The notes under the pieces: generated by a model
The model's database searches: none
What the model was told of the DNA's origin: nothing
Seen by the model: only the letters and a program-made list of their open reading frames with translations
Made by a program: the position numbers and the translations under genes
Shown: piece after piece, positions 45,465 through 55,013 of the stretch
How positions within the stretch are numbered: the first letter of the stretch is position 1
Layout: each line of letters starts with the position of its first letter
Source: Plectonema cf. radiosum LEGE 06105
Lineage (GTDB): Bacteria > Cyanobacteriota > Cyanobacteriia > Cyanobacteriales > Nostocaceae
Direction of reading: 5' to 3'
Length of the DNA stretch: 64,000 nucleotides
Assembly (NCBI RefSeq): GCF_015207665.1
Contig: NZ_JADEWL010000013.1
Location: forward strand, 1-64,000

Positions 45465-46190
45465 TTATTGTATTTTGTTATAAGCTATTTTTGATGATAG
45501 TTTTGATGAAAATGCAATTGATTTATCAAGACGATTTCTAATTATTCTTGCAGGTGTACCAACTGCAACGGAAAAAGGAGGAATATTCCGATTAACAACA
45601 GAACCCGCACCGATAATACTTCCTTTGCCAATAACTACTCCATCTAATACAGTGACATTATGTCCTAACCAGCAATCATCCTCGATGGCAATTCCTTGAT
45701 GAGTAAGTCCTTGCTCTTCAATCGGTCGATTTGGGTCTGTAAAAATGTGATTATTGGCAAATATTCCACAATGAGGTGAAATTAAACAGTTTTTACCAAT
45801 TTGAATATTTCCTGTACCGCTAATTACGACATAAGGTCCGATATAAGCATTTTCGTGAATAGTAATCTGTGTATCGTACAGCGAACGAATATCAACACCC
45901 CGTTCTAATCTAACTCTGTCTTTGATATCTACCTTATTATTTGGATGTCCTAAAGCGTTAATTTGAACTCCTTTTAAAAGACTTACTTGATTACCGATTT
46001 TAATGCAAGGAGTACCAATTAGCTCAACACAATGTTGGATATTAACCGATTTACCTATTTTATTCAAAAGACTGCGATACACAAGGTTTCTGATTTTTTT
46101 TCCCAGGAAAATGTTAGGAATAGCTCCAAAAATAGTAGTCAGCAATCTTTCTTTTAAAGATATTTGATTAAAAGTAGTAGTTGCTTCCAT
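45465..46190 (-). CDS. Hexapeptide-repeat acyltransferase (colanic acid/WcaF or DapH-like)
   Basis: 241 aa with left-handed beta-helix repeats: IGTPCIKIGNQVSLLKGVQI, IHENAYIGPYVVISGTGNIQ, IEDDCWLGHNVTVLDGVVIG, GSIIGAGSVVNRNI and SVAVGTPARIIRN. A catalytic-type His lies in FANNHIFTDP. O-acetyltransferases with this pattern decorate exopolysaccharide sugars. It is the last gene of the minus-strand cluster, and 207 bp separate it from the sugar transferase, including an AGAAGTCGGG palindrome. Confidence 0.85.
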   Translation of the reverse strand: MEATTTFNQISLKERLLTTIFGAIPNIFLGKKIRNLVYRSLLNKIGKSVNIQHCVELIGTPCIKIGNQVSLLKGVQINALGHPNNKVDIKDRVRLERGVDIRSLYDTQITIHENAYIGPYVVISGTGNIQIGKNCLISPHCGIFANNHIFTDPNRPIEEQGLTHQGIAIEDDCWLGHNVTVLDGVVIGKGSIIGAGSVVNRNIPPFSVAVGTPARIIRNRLDKSIAFSSKLSSKIAYNKIQ

Positions 46191-46281
46191 GGTGATGACC
46201 TCGATAACTCATATTAATTATCATATAGATTATGTAGGTCTACTTAAAATAAAAATATTTGCAAAGTATTTTGCAGGCTAT

Positions 46282-46346
46282 AGAAGTCGGGTTTTTACGA
46301 TGGTTGCCTTATGTGATAGATATTTAACATCAAAAACCCGACTTCT
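46282..46346. repeat. AGAAGTCGGGTTTTT palindrome, copy 1
   Basis: AGAAGTCGGGTTTTT at 46282 is matched by AAAAACCCGACTTCT to 46346 (35-base loop). Same arms at 47955-47987 and 62106-62170. The T-runs could act as terminators in either direction. Confidence 0.85.
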
Positions 46347-46397
46347 TGGCAACTGTTTGTGGTAAATATACTGAAGAATAGCCGAATCAACTTTGAA

Positions 46398-47825
46398 TTA
46401 ATAAGCTCCGGTTTTTTGCAAAACAACCCTTACAGTTTGTAGCAAAATTCTCATATCTAAGAGAATAGACCAGTTTTCAATATAGCGAATATCTAATTTT
46501 ACAGCATCCTCAAATTTCTCGATATCCGAGCGACCTGAAACTTGCCATAAACCAGTAATACCGGGTAAAACTTCTTGTCTAATAAAGTGCGGTGTTTGGA
46601 ACTTTTCCACATCTCTCAGAGGCAGGGGACGAGGACCAACTAAACTCATATCTCCAAGTAAAACATTAAATAATTGTGGTAATTCATCCAAACTGTAAAG
46701 ACGGAGAAATTTACCAATTTTGGTGATACGAGGGTCATCTTTCATTTTGAAAAGTACCCCATCTTTTATTTCATTTTTGGCTTCTAAAGTTGCCTGTAAT
46801 TTCTCCGCATTTGTCACCATAGTACGGAATTTCCAAATTTTGAACTTCTTGCAGTGTAAACCAATCCGCTCTTGTTTAAAAAAGATTGGTCCGGGAGAAT
46901 CTAATTTAATTAGTAAGGAAATTAATAGATATAAAGGTGAAAATAAGATAAGTAAAACAATCGAACAGCACAGGTCAAAACACCGCTTAATCCAAAAATC
47001 GCTACCTGCAATAATTGGTGCTGGAATTGTTAAACAAGGAACATTACCGATTGTCCAAAATATAGATTTCGGATGATGAATATGATTGTTTGTTGGTAGT
47101 ATACGTAAAGTAATACCAGCAGCTTGAAAATGCCAACAAACATAGAGACGATTTTTAATTGCGTTCCAAGAAACAAAAGCCTCTACTATATCTTGTTGAC
47201 GAAGAAATGCAAAAGTTGCATCTCTGTTTGCTCTATCTAAACATTGAGAGTCGGCAACTCCTTGTAAGGTATAGCAATTTTCTTTTTGAATTAAATTTAT
47301 ATGACTATCTTGTTCTTGAGGGTCACTAATTACAAAAACTGGATAGCAAATTGCTCCTTTTCTACGCAATATTTTGGTTAAAAAATCGAAAAGAAAGCGT
47401 CCTGTACAGCTAAAAGTTACCGATAACAGCCAAAATAATAAAAAACTAGAACGGGATACATAACCTTCTGGTTCGTAGAGAAAAGCAATTAATAATAGAA
47501 ATATTTCTGATAAGGTAACTGCTTTGATTAAAGCTGTATAATTACGCCGATAAGTACCGGGTAAATATAATCCTTTGCTGGCAATAGTTACAATTCCAAC
47601 TGTTAGAATCAGTAAAATAAATGATGATTTTTTAGTCCAAGGAGATTCTAAGAAAGTTCCAAAAGTTGTTGCTAATCTCCATGCGAAACTCAGAGCAATA
47701 ATATCTAAAGAAACCAGCGTAAAAACCCTGAGAAACCTAATTGCAATTCCTTTCTTTAAATTTGTACCTTTAGCTGACCTTAAGTCTGGTTGAAGATTTA
47801 CTACTGGTAGAGAACGATAAGCCAT
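46398..47825 (-). CDS. Polyprenyl-phosphate sugar-1-phosphate transferase (WbaP/WcaJ type)
   Basis: 475 aa. It starts polysaccharide synthesis by linking the first sugar phosphate to undecaprenyl phosphate. Four N-terminal transmembrane helices (about residues 30-150), a CoA-binding-like middle, then the catalytic domain: IKRCFDLCCSIVLLILFSPL, FFKQERIGLHCKKFKIWKFR, RLYSLDELPQLFNVLLGDMS, LVGPRPLPLRDVE and ITGLWQVSGRSD, ending in a basic-hydrophobic tail. All invariant residues of the PglC-like core (DELPQ, GPRP) are there. The first sugar cannot be predicted. Confidence 0.95.
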   Translation of the reverse strand: MAYRSLPVVNLQPDLRSAKGTNLKKGIAIRFLRVFTLVSLDIIALSFAWRLATTFGTFLESPWTKKSSFILLILTVGIVTIASKGLYLPGTYRRNYTALIKAVTLSEIFLLLIAFLYEPEGYVSRSSFLLFWLLSVTFSCTGRFLFDFLTKILRRKGAICYPVFVISDPQEQDSHINLIQKENCYTLQGVADSQCLDRANRDATFAFLRQQDIVEAFVSWNAIKNRLYVCWHFQAAGITLRILPTNNHIHHPKSIFWTIGNVPCLTIPAPIIAGSDFWIKRCFDLCCSIVLLILFSPLYLLISLLIKLDSPGPIFFKQERIGLHCKKFKIWKFRTMVTNAEKLQATLEAKNEIKDGVLFKMKDDPRITKIGKFLRLYSLDELPQLFNVLLGDMSLVGPRPLPLRDVEKFQTPHFIRQEVLPGITGLWQVSGRSDIEKFEDAVKLDIRYIENWSILLDMRILLQTVRVVLQKTGAY

Positions 47826-47954
47826 AATTGATATTACACCTGTATAAATTTTGGTTGATTGTTGTTTGTTGGGTTAGATCTATTGCACTAAGTTATACCG
47901 ATTTTGTGTGAAATTGCATAGGATTTTAAATCCTCTCAATAGACATACACAATA

Positions 47955-47987
47955 AGAAGTCGGGTTTGTTCGAGAAACCCGACTTCT
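47955..47987. repeat. AGAAGTCGGGTTT palindrome, copy 2
   Basis: AGAAGTCGGGTTT and AAACCCGACTTCT pair almost directly, with only GTTCGAG between them. It sits in the gap between the sugar transferase and the WecG-type gene. Confidence 0.85.
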
Positions 47988-48134
47988 CTCCCTAGATGGG
48001 ATATATTTATGCAGCTTCATAGGTATTAATAGAGCAAGATTTGCGTACAATTATTTGACAAATACAATGCTATTTCTTCCAAATAAATTGTCGTTGCGGA
48101 AAAATTATTTTAGGAACATAATATTTGGCTTGTC

Positions 48135-48944
48135 CTAATACTGTGATGATGTTTTCTTCGGTTTTGTAAACCGTTTTGTAAATCGTTCTTTGATGAGACG
48201 ATAGAAAAACAGTGGATTACCAACAAAATAACGTTGCCACAATCTTTGTGGTTCTGTAAATAAGCGCGATAACCATTCAAGTCCGCGATTAGTCATCCAT
48301 TGTGGACCTCGATATACTGCACCAGTATAGAAATCTAAGCAAGCACCAAGGGGTAGAAAAACTTTTGCATTTATTTGGTCAAAATTATCAATAATCCAGC
48401 GTTCTTGTAACGGCATTCCAAAGCCAATATATAGGACATCTGGTTTAAATTGATTAATTTCATTGACAACATATTCATTTTCTACACCAGATTTGTGAAA
48501 ATAACCGTGATGTCCTTTGATTCTCAAATTAGGTGCAGCAATTTTTAATTTGGCAATCGCTTTATTCACAACTCCTGGTTTACCCGCAAGCAGATACAGC
48601 GAAACATGATGTCGTTCGCAAGCTAAAGCCAAGTTTTCAATATAGTCAGGACAGGTCATTCTGTGTTCCGATTTTACACCGCAACCGCAGATTTTTGCGC
48701 CTAATAGTACTCCAAATCCATCGCAGAATACTAAATCTGATCTGTTAATAAATTCTTTGTACCAAGGCATTTCGCAAGCAAAATTCATTGCCCGGACATT
48801 CACATTACCTACTATGGTTTTTTTGTCAATAGTTGCCGATTTAATGATGAAATTGATTAACTCCTGAACCTTGACTTTATGAAATTTAGTGCCAAGTAGC
48901 TCTATTTGATCAAAATTGTTGGGGTAGATGTTATTTGTAGTCAT
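48135..48944 (-). CDS. WecG/TagA/CpsF family glycosyltransferase (GT26)
   Basis: 269 aa. Adds the second sugar (typically ManNAc or GlcA) onto a lipid-linked sugar. Signatures: LVFCDGFGVLLGAKICGCG, HRMTCPDYIENLALACERHH, LLAGKPGVVNKAIAKL, FKPDVLYIGFGMPLQERWI and LPLGACLDFYTGAVYRGPQW with NRGLEWLSRLFTEPQRLW. The C-terminal amphipathic/basic helix (FFYRLIKERFTKRF) is the usual membrane attachment. It lies 17 bp after the BNR protein gene on the same strand. Confidence 0.92.
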   Translation of the reverse strand: MTTNNIYPNNFDQIELLGTKFHKVKVQELINFIIKSATIDKKTIVGNVNVRAMNFACEMPWYKEFINRSDLVFCDGFGVLLGAKICGCGVKSEHRMTCPDYIENLALACERHHVSLYLLAGKPGVVNKAIAKLKIAAPNLRIKGHHGYFHKSGVENEYVVNEINQFKPDVLYIGFGMPLQERWIIDNFDQINAKVFLPLGACLDFYTGAVYRGPQWMTNRGLEWLSRLFTEPQRLWQRYFVGNPLFFYRLIKERFTKRFTKPKKTSSQY

Positions 48945-48961
48945 TTGTATTAATAATTCAA

Positions 48962-51124
48962 TTATTTGCCGTAGTAAATTCCTCTACCATTAGTGCCAAT
49001 AAAAACTAAACCAAACTCTGTGGAACTAGCTTCCATCACATTTGGATCGTTACCAATAGGTGTGTTTTTATTGCCGATTATTTGCCAAGTTTTTCCGCTG
49101 TTTAAAGAACGAAAAATACCTTTACCAAGGTTGGCAATTTCTCCATATAAATAGAGTGTGTCGCTTTTATTTCCTATTTGGGGCTTGCCTAATGCAATTA
49201 AATGTGCTTCGTTTACTCCCGCGATTCGCGAAAAATTCTCACCTCCATCGATTGAATGGTAAAGCCCTTGCTTGTCGAGACTCAGCCATAATTCACCTCT
49301 AATTCCTGATGTGGTTTTCAAAGAGTACCAATCTGCATGGGGTAGGGATGCAGAAACTATCTGGAATGATTCACCGTTGTTGTTGCTGCGATAGACTTTT
49401 CCCGAAGCATAATAGTAAAAAGTGCTACCATCAACTTTGTCCGCAACTAAAGGCTGTGTCCAATTCCAAACACCCTCAAAGCCATCGGGTAAGCCGGAAA
49501 CCGGAAGCCAAGAAGCACCAGCGTCTGTTGTCCGTATTGGCTGAGTACCGCTGAGAGTGATCACGAATAAATTCGGATTGGTTGCAGATATTGCGACTCG
49601 CGTTCCCATTTGATTCGCGGGAAACGAAGGAAACTTCTTCCAGGTTTTACCACCATCCCTGGAAGTTGCACCGTTATAAGTGTTGTTATGACGACTTCCA
49701 CCGACACGTACCATGCTTAAAGGCTGTTTTTGGCACAAAGCGATACTGTAAGTATCTTGAAAGTCATGGGGTTTACTACTCAACATTTTCGAGGGATAAG
49801 CATTTAGTCCCCGGTCATGGTAAAATCCTTCAACGTCTACTAAACCACTAATTAATGCTCCCGAAGGTGTTGAGACTAAGGTAAAGGTGACAACTTCTTC
49901 ATGTCCTTTTTGATAATTTGTCCAGACAACCGGGTTGCGATCGATGTTGTCGGTTCTCCATATTCCGTACCAGTCTGTTAACCAAACCCTGTCTGGATTC
50001 CAAGGATCAAATTCTATGGCGGCTATGGAAGGATTGGATTTCATATACTCAGACCACCAAGAAACAGTATTATTGGCTTGGTGTTTCTGCTGAATCCATT
50101 TGTTTCCACCGTTAAAAGAATGGAATATTTCTGTGGATGTGTCGCTATAAGTAGCAACTATGATATCCTCTGGATTTTTTGGGTTAATAGTAATAGCATT
50201 AAAAGCTATTTTGTTTTTATTCGGTGTGATATTTTGCCAAGCATTTTTAACAAATTTACTCACACCTTGAGCATGAGTTATGTATAAAACATTTTGATTT
50301 CCTATGGCAATACGATTAACTTCTGTAGGACTTTCCGGTACTTTCAACCAAGTTTCACCCGTGTCGGTGGATTTGTATATTCCATGATGATGAGCAACAG
50401 CATAAATAGTACCTTTTTGGTATTGGTCGAAAGTAATAACATTAATACCAATCTCATCTTTGATTTGGGGAAATGATTTGACTTTTACCCAACTTTTACC
50501 AGCATTATTTGACTTCCATAATCCATCTTTACGGGAACCAAAAAATAGATTTTGAGAATCAAAAGGATTAACAACTAATCTTTCTCCTGTCCATCTTTGT
50601 GCTTCATTGCCACCCATTTTTAAGTCCAAGTTTAGTTTATTCCAAGTTTTTCCCTTATCCTCCGATTTAAAAATCGTTCCTTGATGCTGCCACCAATCAG
50701 CAGTATATTTTCCTACGGCAATGTATACAATATTAGGGTATTTGGGGTCAAGTGCTAAAGCTTCTCCTCCGTAATAATTACTTTGAGCCAGAGGAAATTG
50801 TTCGTTAAGAGGTATCCAGCTTGAATTAGCAGCATTCCAACGGTAAAAGCCGCCAATATCGGTTTTGATATAAACTAAATCACGCTTTTTGGGATGAAGG
50901 TAAATTCCCGTGACATAACCTCCCCCACCGATCGCAACATTCTTCTCACCCAAAGGGGGGTATAATTGAGAACTTGGTCTCAATACGGAAATTTGTTGAA
51001 ATATGCTGCGATCGATTTGATTGGAATTAAAGGAAAATTGCTGGAAAAACGTAATCAATAAAGCGATAAAAGCAATGCCAAATATTTTCCCCTGACGAGA
51101 ATTAAATAAATTAAAAAAGCGCAT
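48962..51124 (-). CDS. Secreted BNR/sialidase-like repeat protein (GH74-like propellers)
   Basis: 720 aa. N-terminal signal or anchor: KIFGIAFIALLITFFQQFSF. Many BNR-type Asp-box-like repeats of the form SxDxGxTW: SEDKGKTWNKL, SNNAGKSWVKV, STDTGETWLKV, SRDGGKTWKKF, TTDAGASWLPV, SIDGGENFSRI, SLNSGKTWQII. Two tandem beta-propellers of the xyloglucanase/VPS10 type fit the length. Such proteins may bind or cleave polysaccharides. Its position inside the polysaccharide cluster suggests a glycan-related role, perhaps in processing the product. Catalytic Asp residues of GH74 were not confirmed. Confidence 0.8.
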   Translation of the reverse strand: MRFFNLFNSRQGKIFGIAFIALLITFFQQFSFNSNQIDRSIFQQISVLRPSSQLYPPLGEKNVAIGGGGYVTGIYLHPKKRDLVYIKTDIGGFYRWNAANSSWIPLNEQFPLAQSNYYGGEALALDPKYPNIVYIAVGKYTADWWQHQGTIFKSEDKGKTWNKLNLDLKMGGNEAQRWTGERLVVNPFDSQNLFFGSRKDGLWKSNNAGKSWVKVKSFPQIKDEIGINVITFDQYQKGTIYAVAHHHGIYKSTDTGETWLKVPESPTEVNRIAIGNQNVLYITHAQGVSKFVKNAWQNITPNKNKIAFNAITINPKNPEDIIVATYSDTSTEIFHSFNGGNKWIQQKHQANNTVSWWSEYMKSNPSIAAIEFDPWNPDRVWLTDWYGIWRTDNIDRNPVVWTNYQKGHEEVVTFTLVSTPSGALISGLVDVEGFYHDRGLNAYPSKMLSSKPHDFQDTYSIALCQKQPLSMVRVGGSRHNNTYNGATSRDGGKTWKKFPSFPANQMGTRVAISATNPNLFVITLSGTQPIRTTDAGASWLPVSGLPDGFEGVWNWTQPLVADKVDGSTFYYYASGKVYRSNNNGESFQIVSASLPHADWYSLKTTSGIRGELWLSLDKQGLYHSIDGGENFSRIAGVNEAHLIALGKPQIGNKSDTLYLYGEIANLGKGIFRSLNSGKTWQIIGNKNTPIGNDPNVMEASSTEFGLVFIGTNGRGIYYGK

Positions 51125-51151
51125 TGTTTTAATCGAGATGTAAATACTTTA

Positions 51152-51484
51152 TTAAAGCATTTCTGTGTATTGAGTCTGAGATTCAAATATCTCAAATATG
51201 TTATCGAGTTGAGTTAGTTCAATAATGATTCTTAAGGAAGGTGAAATAGAGCAAAGACTAAAGCGTACTTCCAATTTTTGAGCTAGTTTACAAGTAGAGA
51301 TTAAAGCCATTAATCCAGCGCTATCGACAAATTCTACTTGTTCTAAATCAACTAGTAATGCAAACTGGGGGTTTTGCTTTAATAATAAGGTTAATTGCCG
51401 TTCAAATACATATGCATCTGCGGCTGTAATGGAGTTATGAGGTTTTACAACCGTGAATCTGGGCTTTTCAAGTATGCTTTGCAT
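51152..51484 (-). CDS. STAS-domain anti-anti-sigma factor-like protein
   Basis: 110 aa, single STAS domain: AADAYVFERQLTLLLKQNP, FALLVDLEQVEFVDSAGLMA (Ser in the DSAGL position that is phosphorylated in SpoIIAA-like proteins), ARFSLCSISPSLRIIIELTQ-like helix and FEIFES. It lies 27 bp upstream of the BNR gene on the same strand, within the exopolysaccharide cluster. A regulatory link between partner-switch signalling and polysaccharide production is inferred from its position only. Confidence 0.88.
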   Translation of the reverse strand: MQSILEKPRFTVVKPHNSITAADAYVFERQLTLLLKQNPQFALLVDLEQVEFVDSAGLMALISTCKLAQKLEVRFSLCSISPSLRIIIELTQLDNIFEIFESQTQYTEML

Positions 51485-51563
51485 ATAGATTAATAGGTTA
51501 TCAGTGATAATTAATAGTAAACAATATGTAGATTTTTCAAATATCTACACAAAGAGAGATAAA

Positions 51564-52625
51564 TTACTGATTTTTTAAAGAAACTTGGCTCAAACTGTCC
51601 TTATTAAGGCTCTTCTTCTGCAAATTACCGATAATTTTCAAAGCTACAGATTTAATCTGGTCATAGAAAGGTTTTGGTACGATACAAAGTAGAATAGCCG
51701 CTGCGATGGTTTCAAAGGTACGCTGAAAATCTTCTATCAAAATTGGCCAATAATTAGCGATAGAACGATACATTAGTTTCAAGGCTAAGATTCCTTGATT
51801 AATAGTAATTGCTCTCCTTGCAACATACCTCAAATGATAAGCTCTTGCTGGTTTTATCCAGGTTGCCATTTGTTCTGGTGCATAAGAAGAAGTTTTTTCA
51901 AACAATTTTTCTCGAGAATCGAGCATTACTTTGAGGTTAGTTGATAATCCTTGAGAATGGACTCGATAAAGGGTTAATGGTTGAGCAAGTCCGGCAAATT
52001 TCCACTTAGTTGTCAGAGCGATTCTTACCCAACATTCAATATCTTCAGATAACATAAAAGTATCGTCAAAATAATAATCTTCTACATAGCCGTAAAGGTT
52101 ATCTTGAAATTTTATATCTTCAAAAACAGCTTTTTTAAAAACTGCTGCTGAACCATTTCCAATGGGGCTTCTACATAGAATATCTAATGGAGTAATATCT
52201 TCAAGCTTAGTAATTTGATAGATTCCCAAAGGTTTATCTGTTTCATCAATAAAAGCGGAACGACTAAAACTTACTCCTACATCTGGATTATTTTCTAAAT
52301 GAATAATATGATTGTTTAATTTTTCCTGTAGCCAAATATCATCGGCATCCATAAATGCAATATATTCACCTGTCGCATGACGAATTCCTGTGTTTCTTGC
52401 ACCTGGTAAACCCCGATTTTTTTGATGAATAATTTTAATTCGAGAGTCATTAAATTGCTGACATATTTTCACACTGTTATCAGGAGATTCATCGTCAACA
52501 AGAATAATTTCTATGTTTTGATAAGTTTGATTCAAAATAGATTGCAAGGTTCTAGCAATGTATTTTTCCGCATTATATAGGGGAATAATTACTGATACTT
52601 TTTTGCTTAATTTTTGGTTAATCAT
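51564..52625 (-). CDS. Glycosyltransferase family 2
   Basis: 353 aa. GT-A catalytic domain in the first 220 residues: VSVIIPLYNAEKYIARTLQS, IILVDDESPDNSVK, NRGLPGARNTGIRHATGEYI, MDADDIWLQEKL (DxD metal/nucleotide motif). C-terminal helical part (LRYVARRAITINQGILALKL) occurs also in the GT2 at 55014-55955. Inverting transferase using a UDP/GDP-sugar; substrate unknown. Confidence 0.92.
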   Translation of the reverse strand: MINQKLSKKVSVIIPLYNAEKYIARTLQSILNQTYQNIEIILVDDESPDNSVKICQQFNDSRIKIIHQKNRGLPGARNTGIRHATGEYIAFMDADDIWLQEKLNNHIIHLENNPDVGVSFSRSAFIDETDKPLGIYQITKLEDITPLDILCRSPIGNGSAAVFKKAVFEDIKFQDNLYGYVEDYYFDDTFMLSEDIECWVRIALTTKWKFAGLAQPLTLYRVHSQGLSTNLKVMLDSREKLFEKTSSYAPEQMATWIKPARAYHLRYVARRAITINQGILALKLMYRSIANYWPILIEDFQRTFETIAAAILLCIVPKPFYDQIKSVALKIIGNLQKKSLNKDSLSQVSLKNQ

Positions 52626-52731
52626 GGTTTACCTTGTTATGTACACAAAAAAACTGGTAGCAGCTAAAATACTACCAAAATTTGATTTGATTGAATCTTT
52701 TATTTATTAATATTGAGAGAAATTATAGACA

Positions 52732-52760
52732 GTAGAGACGTAGCACTGCTACGTCTCTAC
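52732..52760. repeat. GTAGAGACGTAGC palindrome
   Basis: GTAGAGACGTAGCA and TGCTACGTCTCTAC form a near-perfect stem. It overlaps the stop codon of the adjacent GT2 gene. A known type of cyanobacterial intergenic palindrome. Confidence 0.85.
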
Positions 52761-53749
52761 AATAAATTCCTAACTGAATTAGTTTCTAATCTAGGGTCGG
52801 CAATTGTACGAACTGTGGTAATTTTATTTAAAATATTAGTACCAATTTTTGGAGAAAGCATTGTTAATACAAGTAATTTGAATAATAAAACTTGTGCTTC
52901 TTTTCCCAATAATATTTTTGGGTAAAGACGAATGCCTTTCCATAATTTTTGAGCGGCTTGTCCAAGTCTTTGTTCATTATTACTTCGAGTTAAATAAAGT
53001 CGTGTCATAAACAAATAAATATAAGCAAAACCCCGATTTTTTAAATACTGTAATTCTAAAGGTGCCGATGCAAAAGCTCTTTGAAGTACCAGAGTTTGAT
53101 ATTTTTCCATAACATCAAGTTTACTTGACATAGCTCCCGAAGATAATCGATAAATAATTTGGGGTTTGGGAACAACTACGAAATTCCAATTTTTTGCTAA
53201 TCGCAGCCAATAATCCCAATCTTCACATGATTTCAAATTTTGATCAAAATAACCTACCGATTCAATCGCTTCTCTACGAATTAACACATTTGAACCGCTA
53301 GCAATAAAATTACCAACTAATAAATTAGCATAAACATTACCTTGAAAATTTTCAGCGACACCAGGATGAAATGAATTTCCATTATTACCCATACAAATTG
53401 TCCAACTATAAGCAACTCCCGCTGTCAAATTCTGTTGTAAAGCTTGAAGTTGCAATTCTAATTTATCAGGTGTCCATAAATCATCAGCATCGATGAAAGA
53501 AATAAATTCCCCTTGGGCTAAATCTATACCACGATTACGAGCAGTTGGTAAACCTTTATTTGCATAAGAATAAACTTTTAATCTGGCATCTTTTACAGTT
53601 TCTAATATTTCTAAAGTTCTATCTGTAGAACCATCATTAATAACTATCAATTCCAAATCGCAACAAGTTTGCTGCAAAACTGAATTAATAGTTTCTAAAA
53701 TTGTGTGTTGAGCGTTGTAAGCTGGAATAATAACTGATATTTGAGACAT
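52757..53749 (-). CDS. Glycosyltransferase family 2
   Basis: 330 aa. GT-A motifs: ISVIIPAYNAQHTILETINS, LIVINDGSTDRTLEIL, NRGIDLAQGEFISFIDADDL (DADD) and CEDWDYWLRLA near residue 175. The final codons are followed at once by a palindrome whose first bases supply the TAG stop, so the C-terminus may have been shortened slightly. Separated by 131 bp from the next GT2. Confidence 0.92.
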   Translation of the reverse strand: MSQISVIIPAYNAQHTILETINSVLQQTCCDLELIVINDGSTDRTLEILETVKDARLKVYSYANKGLPTARNRGIDLAQGEFISFIDADDLWTPDKLELQLQALQQNLTAGVAYSWTICMGNNGNSFHPGVAENFQGNVYANLLVGNFIASGSNVLIRREAIESVGYFDQNLKSCEDWDYWLRLAKNWNFVVVPKPQIIYRLSSGAMSSKLDVMEKYQTLVLQRAFASAPLELQYLKNRGFAYIYLFMTRLYLTRSNNEQRLGQAAQKLWKGIRLYPKILLGKEAQVLLFKLLVLTMLSPKIGTNILNKITTVRTIADPRLETNSVRNLL

Positions 53750-53920
53750 TTTGATTCACCTAGTAGTTCAAGAAAAGATTGTCATTTGTTTAGCAATTAG
53801 AATGATTATTTTTTACTAATTAATGGCAATTAATTAGTAAAATAAACGTATTATTTATTTTTTTATCGACTTCATAGAATTGTTTTTTCAGAGGATATTT
53901 TAAAATTACTTAATTTTAAA

Positions 53921-53963
53921 CCCGTGCAGACGGGTGCCGGTTTGTGTAGCGGCGGTTTCAACC
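53921..53963. repeat. Double hairpin between GT14 and GT2 genes
   Basis: CCCGTGCAGACGGG and, just right of it, AGCGG...CCGCT arms (GCGGTTTCAACCGC). Such pairs can act as a weak terminator or repeat; on the minus strand TTTAAAATT follows. Confidence 0.5.
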
Positions 53964-53976
53964 GCTTTTCAAACTT

Positions 53977-54912
53977 TTATCCAATAAATATTCTTCTATC
54001 TAATTTATCCAATATGACACTATCCACAGTCATATCAAACTTTCTTGCAAAATAAATATTATCTTTAGTTATGGCTGAATAATCTTCGCTACTAAGTATT
54101 CTAGGGTGTCCGTGACGACTATTTATAAAATTAGTATAACGATAATTATTGTTATACAAGTTAAATTTTTTACTATTTACTAAAATAGTCTGAATCAAAG
54201 ATTCTTCTGGAATAAATGTCTTTTTGTAATAATTTACAACACTGGGATTTTCTTTAACAAAAAAATATAGATATATCGCGCATTGCCGAGAAAATGTCGC
54301 GAAATAGGAACCTCCATAGCAAGTAAAATTGTTATCAAATAAATGATGAAAGCTTTTAATTCCAACTGCGACTCCATAAGAGTTATCTAATCTAATTAAG
54401 GGCTGACAATTATTAAGAATATGCTTAATCGGTTTTAACATCAATCGTTGCCAAGGAGATAAATATTGTTGAAAATGTTTGTAGTTGTATAAATATCTCT
54501 CATTTACAGTTCTTTTATTCCAGGGACTCTGCTTTGAAAGTACATCAAAATACTCGATAAAAGCATCATACTTAGTATTCTCTAAAAAATTTTCAAATTT
54601 GTTTAAAGGTTGTGTAGGATAATCTTGCCCAGAAAGGTTAATTAACCAATCAAATTTGATTTTTTTGTTTAATAACCAGTCAATCGCATCAAAAAAACCC
54701 TGAAGAATAGCGAAGCTTCCCATCATTACTCCATTATTAGGAATTACTGCGACATTTTTTAGTTCTTTAAATAAACTAGTATTTAAACTACAACTGTTGA
54801 AGTTATGACTGATCAATATAAAAGAGTTAGAAGTACTATTTGCAATTAATTTAACAAGTCTGTATATCTGTTCAGGATTCTTATAAGTTTGAATCAAATA
54901 ACACACAGTCAT
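53977..54912 (-). CDS. GT14-family (core-2/I-branching beta-1,6-N-acetylglucosaminyltransferase-like) enzyme
   Basis: 311 aa. The pattern VCYLIQTYKNPEQIYRLVKL, then WLINLSGQDYPTQPLNKFEN (LSGQDYP is the key motif) and GGSYFATFSRQCAIYLYFF with FIPEESLIQTILVNS matches bacterial members of the family that branch or extend glycans. These are GT-A folds without the DxD motif. In this cluster it would build a branch on the repeat unit. Sequence composition is AT-rich, like its neighbours. Confidence 0.85.
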   Translation of the reverse strand: MTVCYLIQTYKNPEQIYRLVKLIANSTSNSFILISHNFNSCSLNTSLFKELKNVAVIPNNGVMMGSFAILQGFFDAIDWLLNKKIKFDWLINLSGQDYPTQPLNKFENFLENTKYDAFIEYFDVLSKQSPWNKRTVNERYLYNYKHFQQYLSPWQRLMLKPIKHILNNCQPLIRLDNSYGVAVGIKSFHHLFDNNFTCYGGSYFATFSRQCAIYLYFFVKENPSVVNYYKKTFIPEESLIQTILVNSKKFNLYNNNYRYTNFINSRHGHPRILSSEDYSAITKDNIYFARKFDMTVDSVILDKLDRRIFIG

Positions 54913-55013
54913 ATTTTTTATTTATCCATAGGAACACTTATCAAAAATCATACTTTACAAATAAGTGTCACAAAACAAACATCATTGACAATAAACAAAA
55001 CTTTATCTACTCT

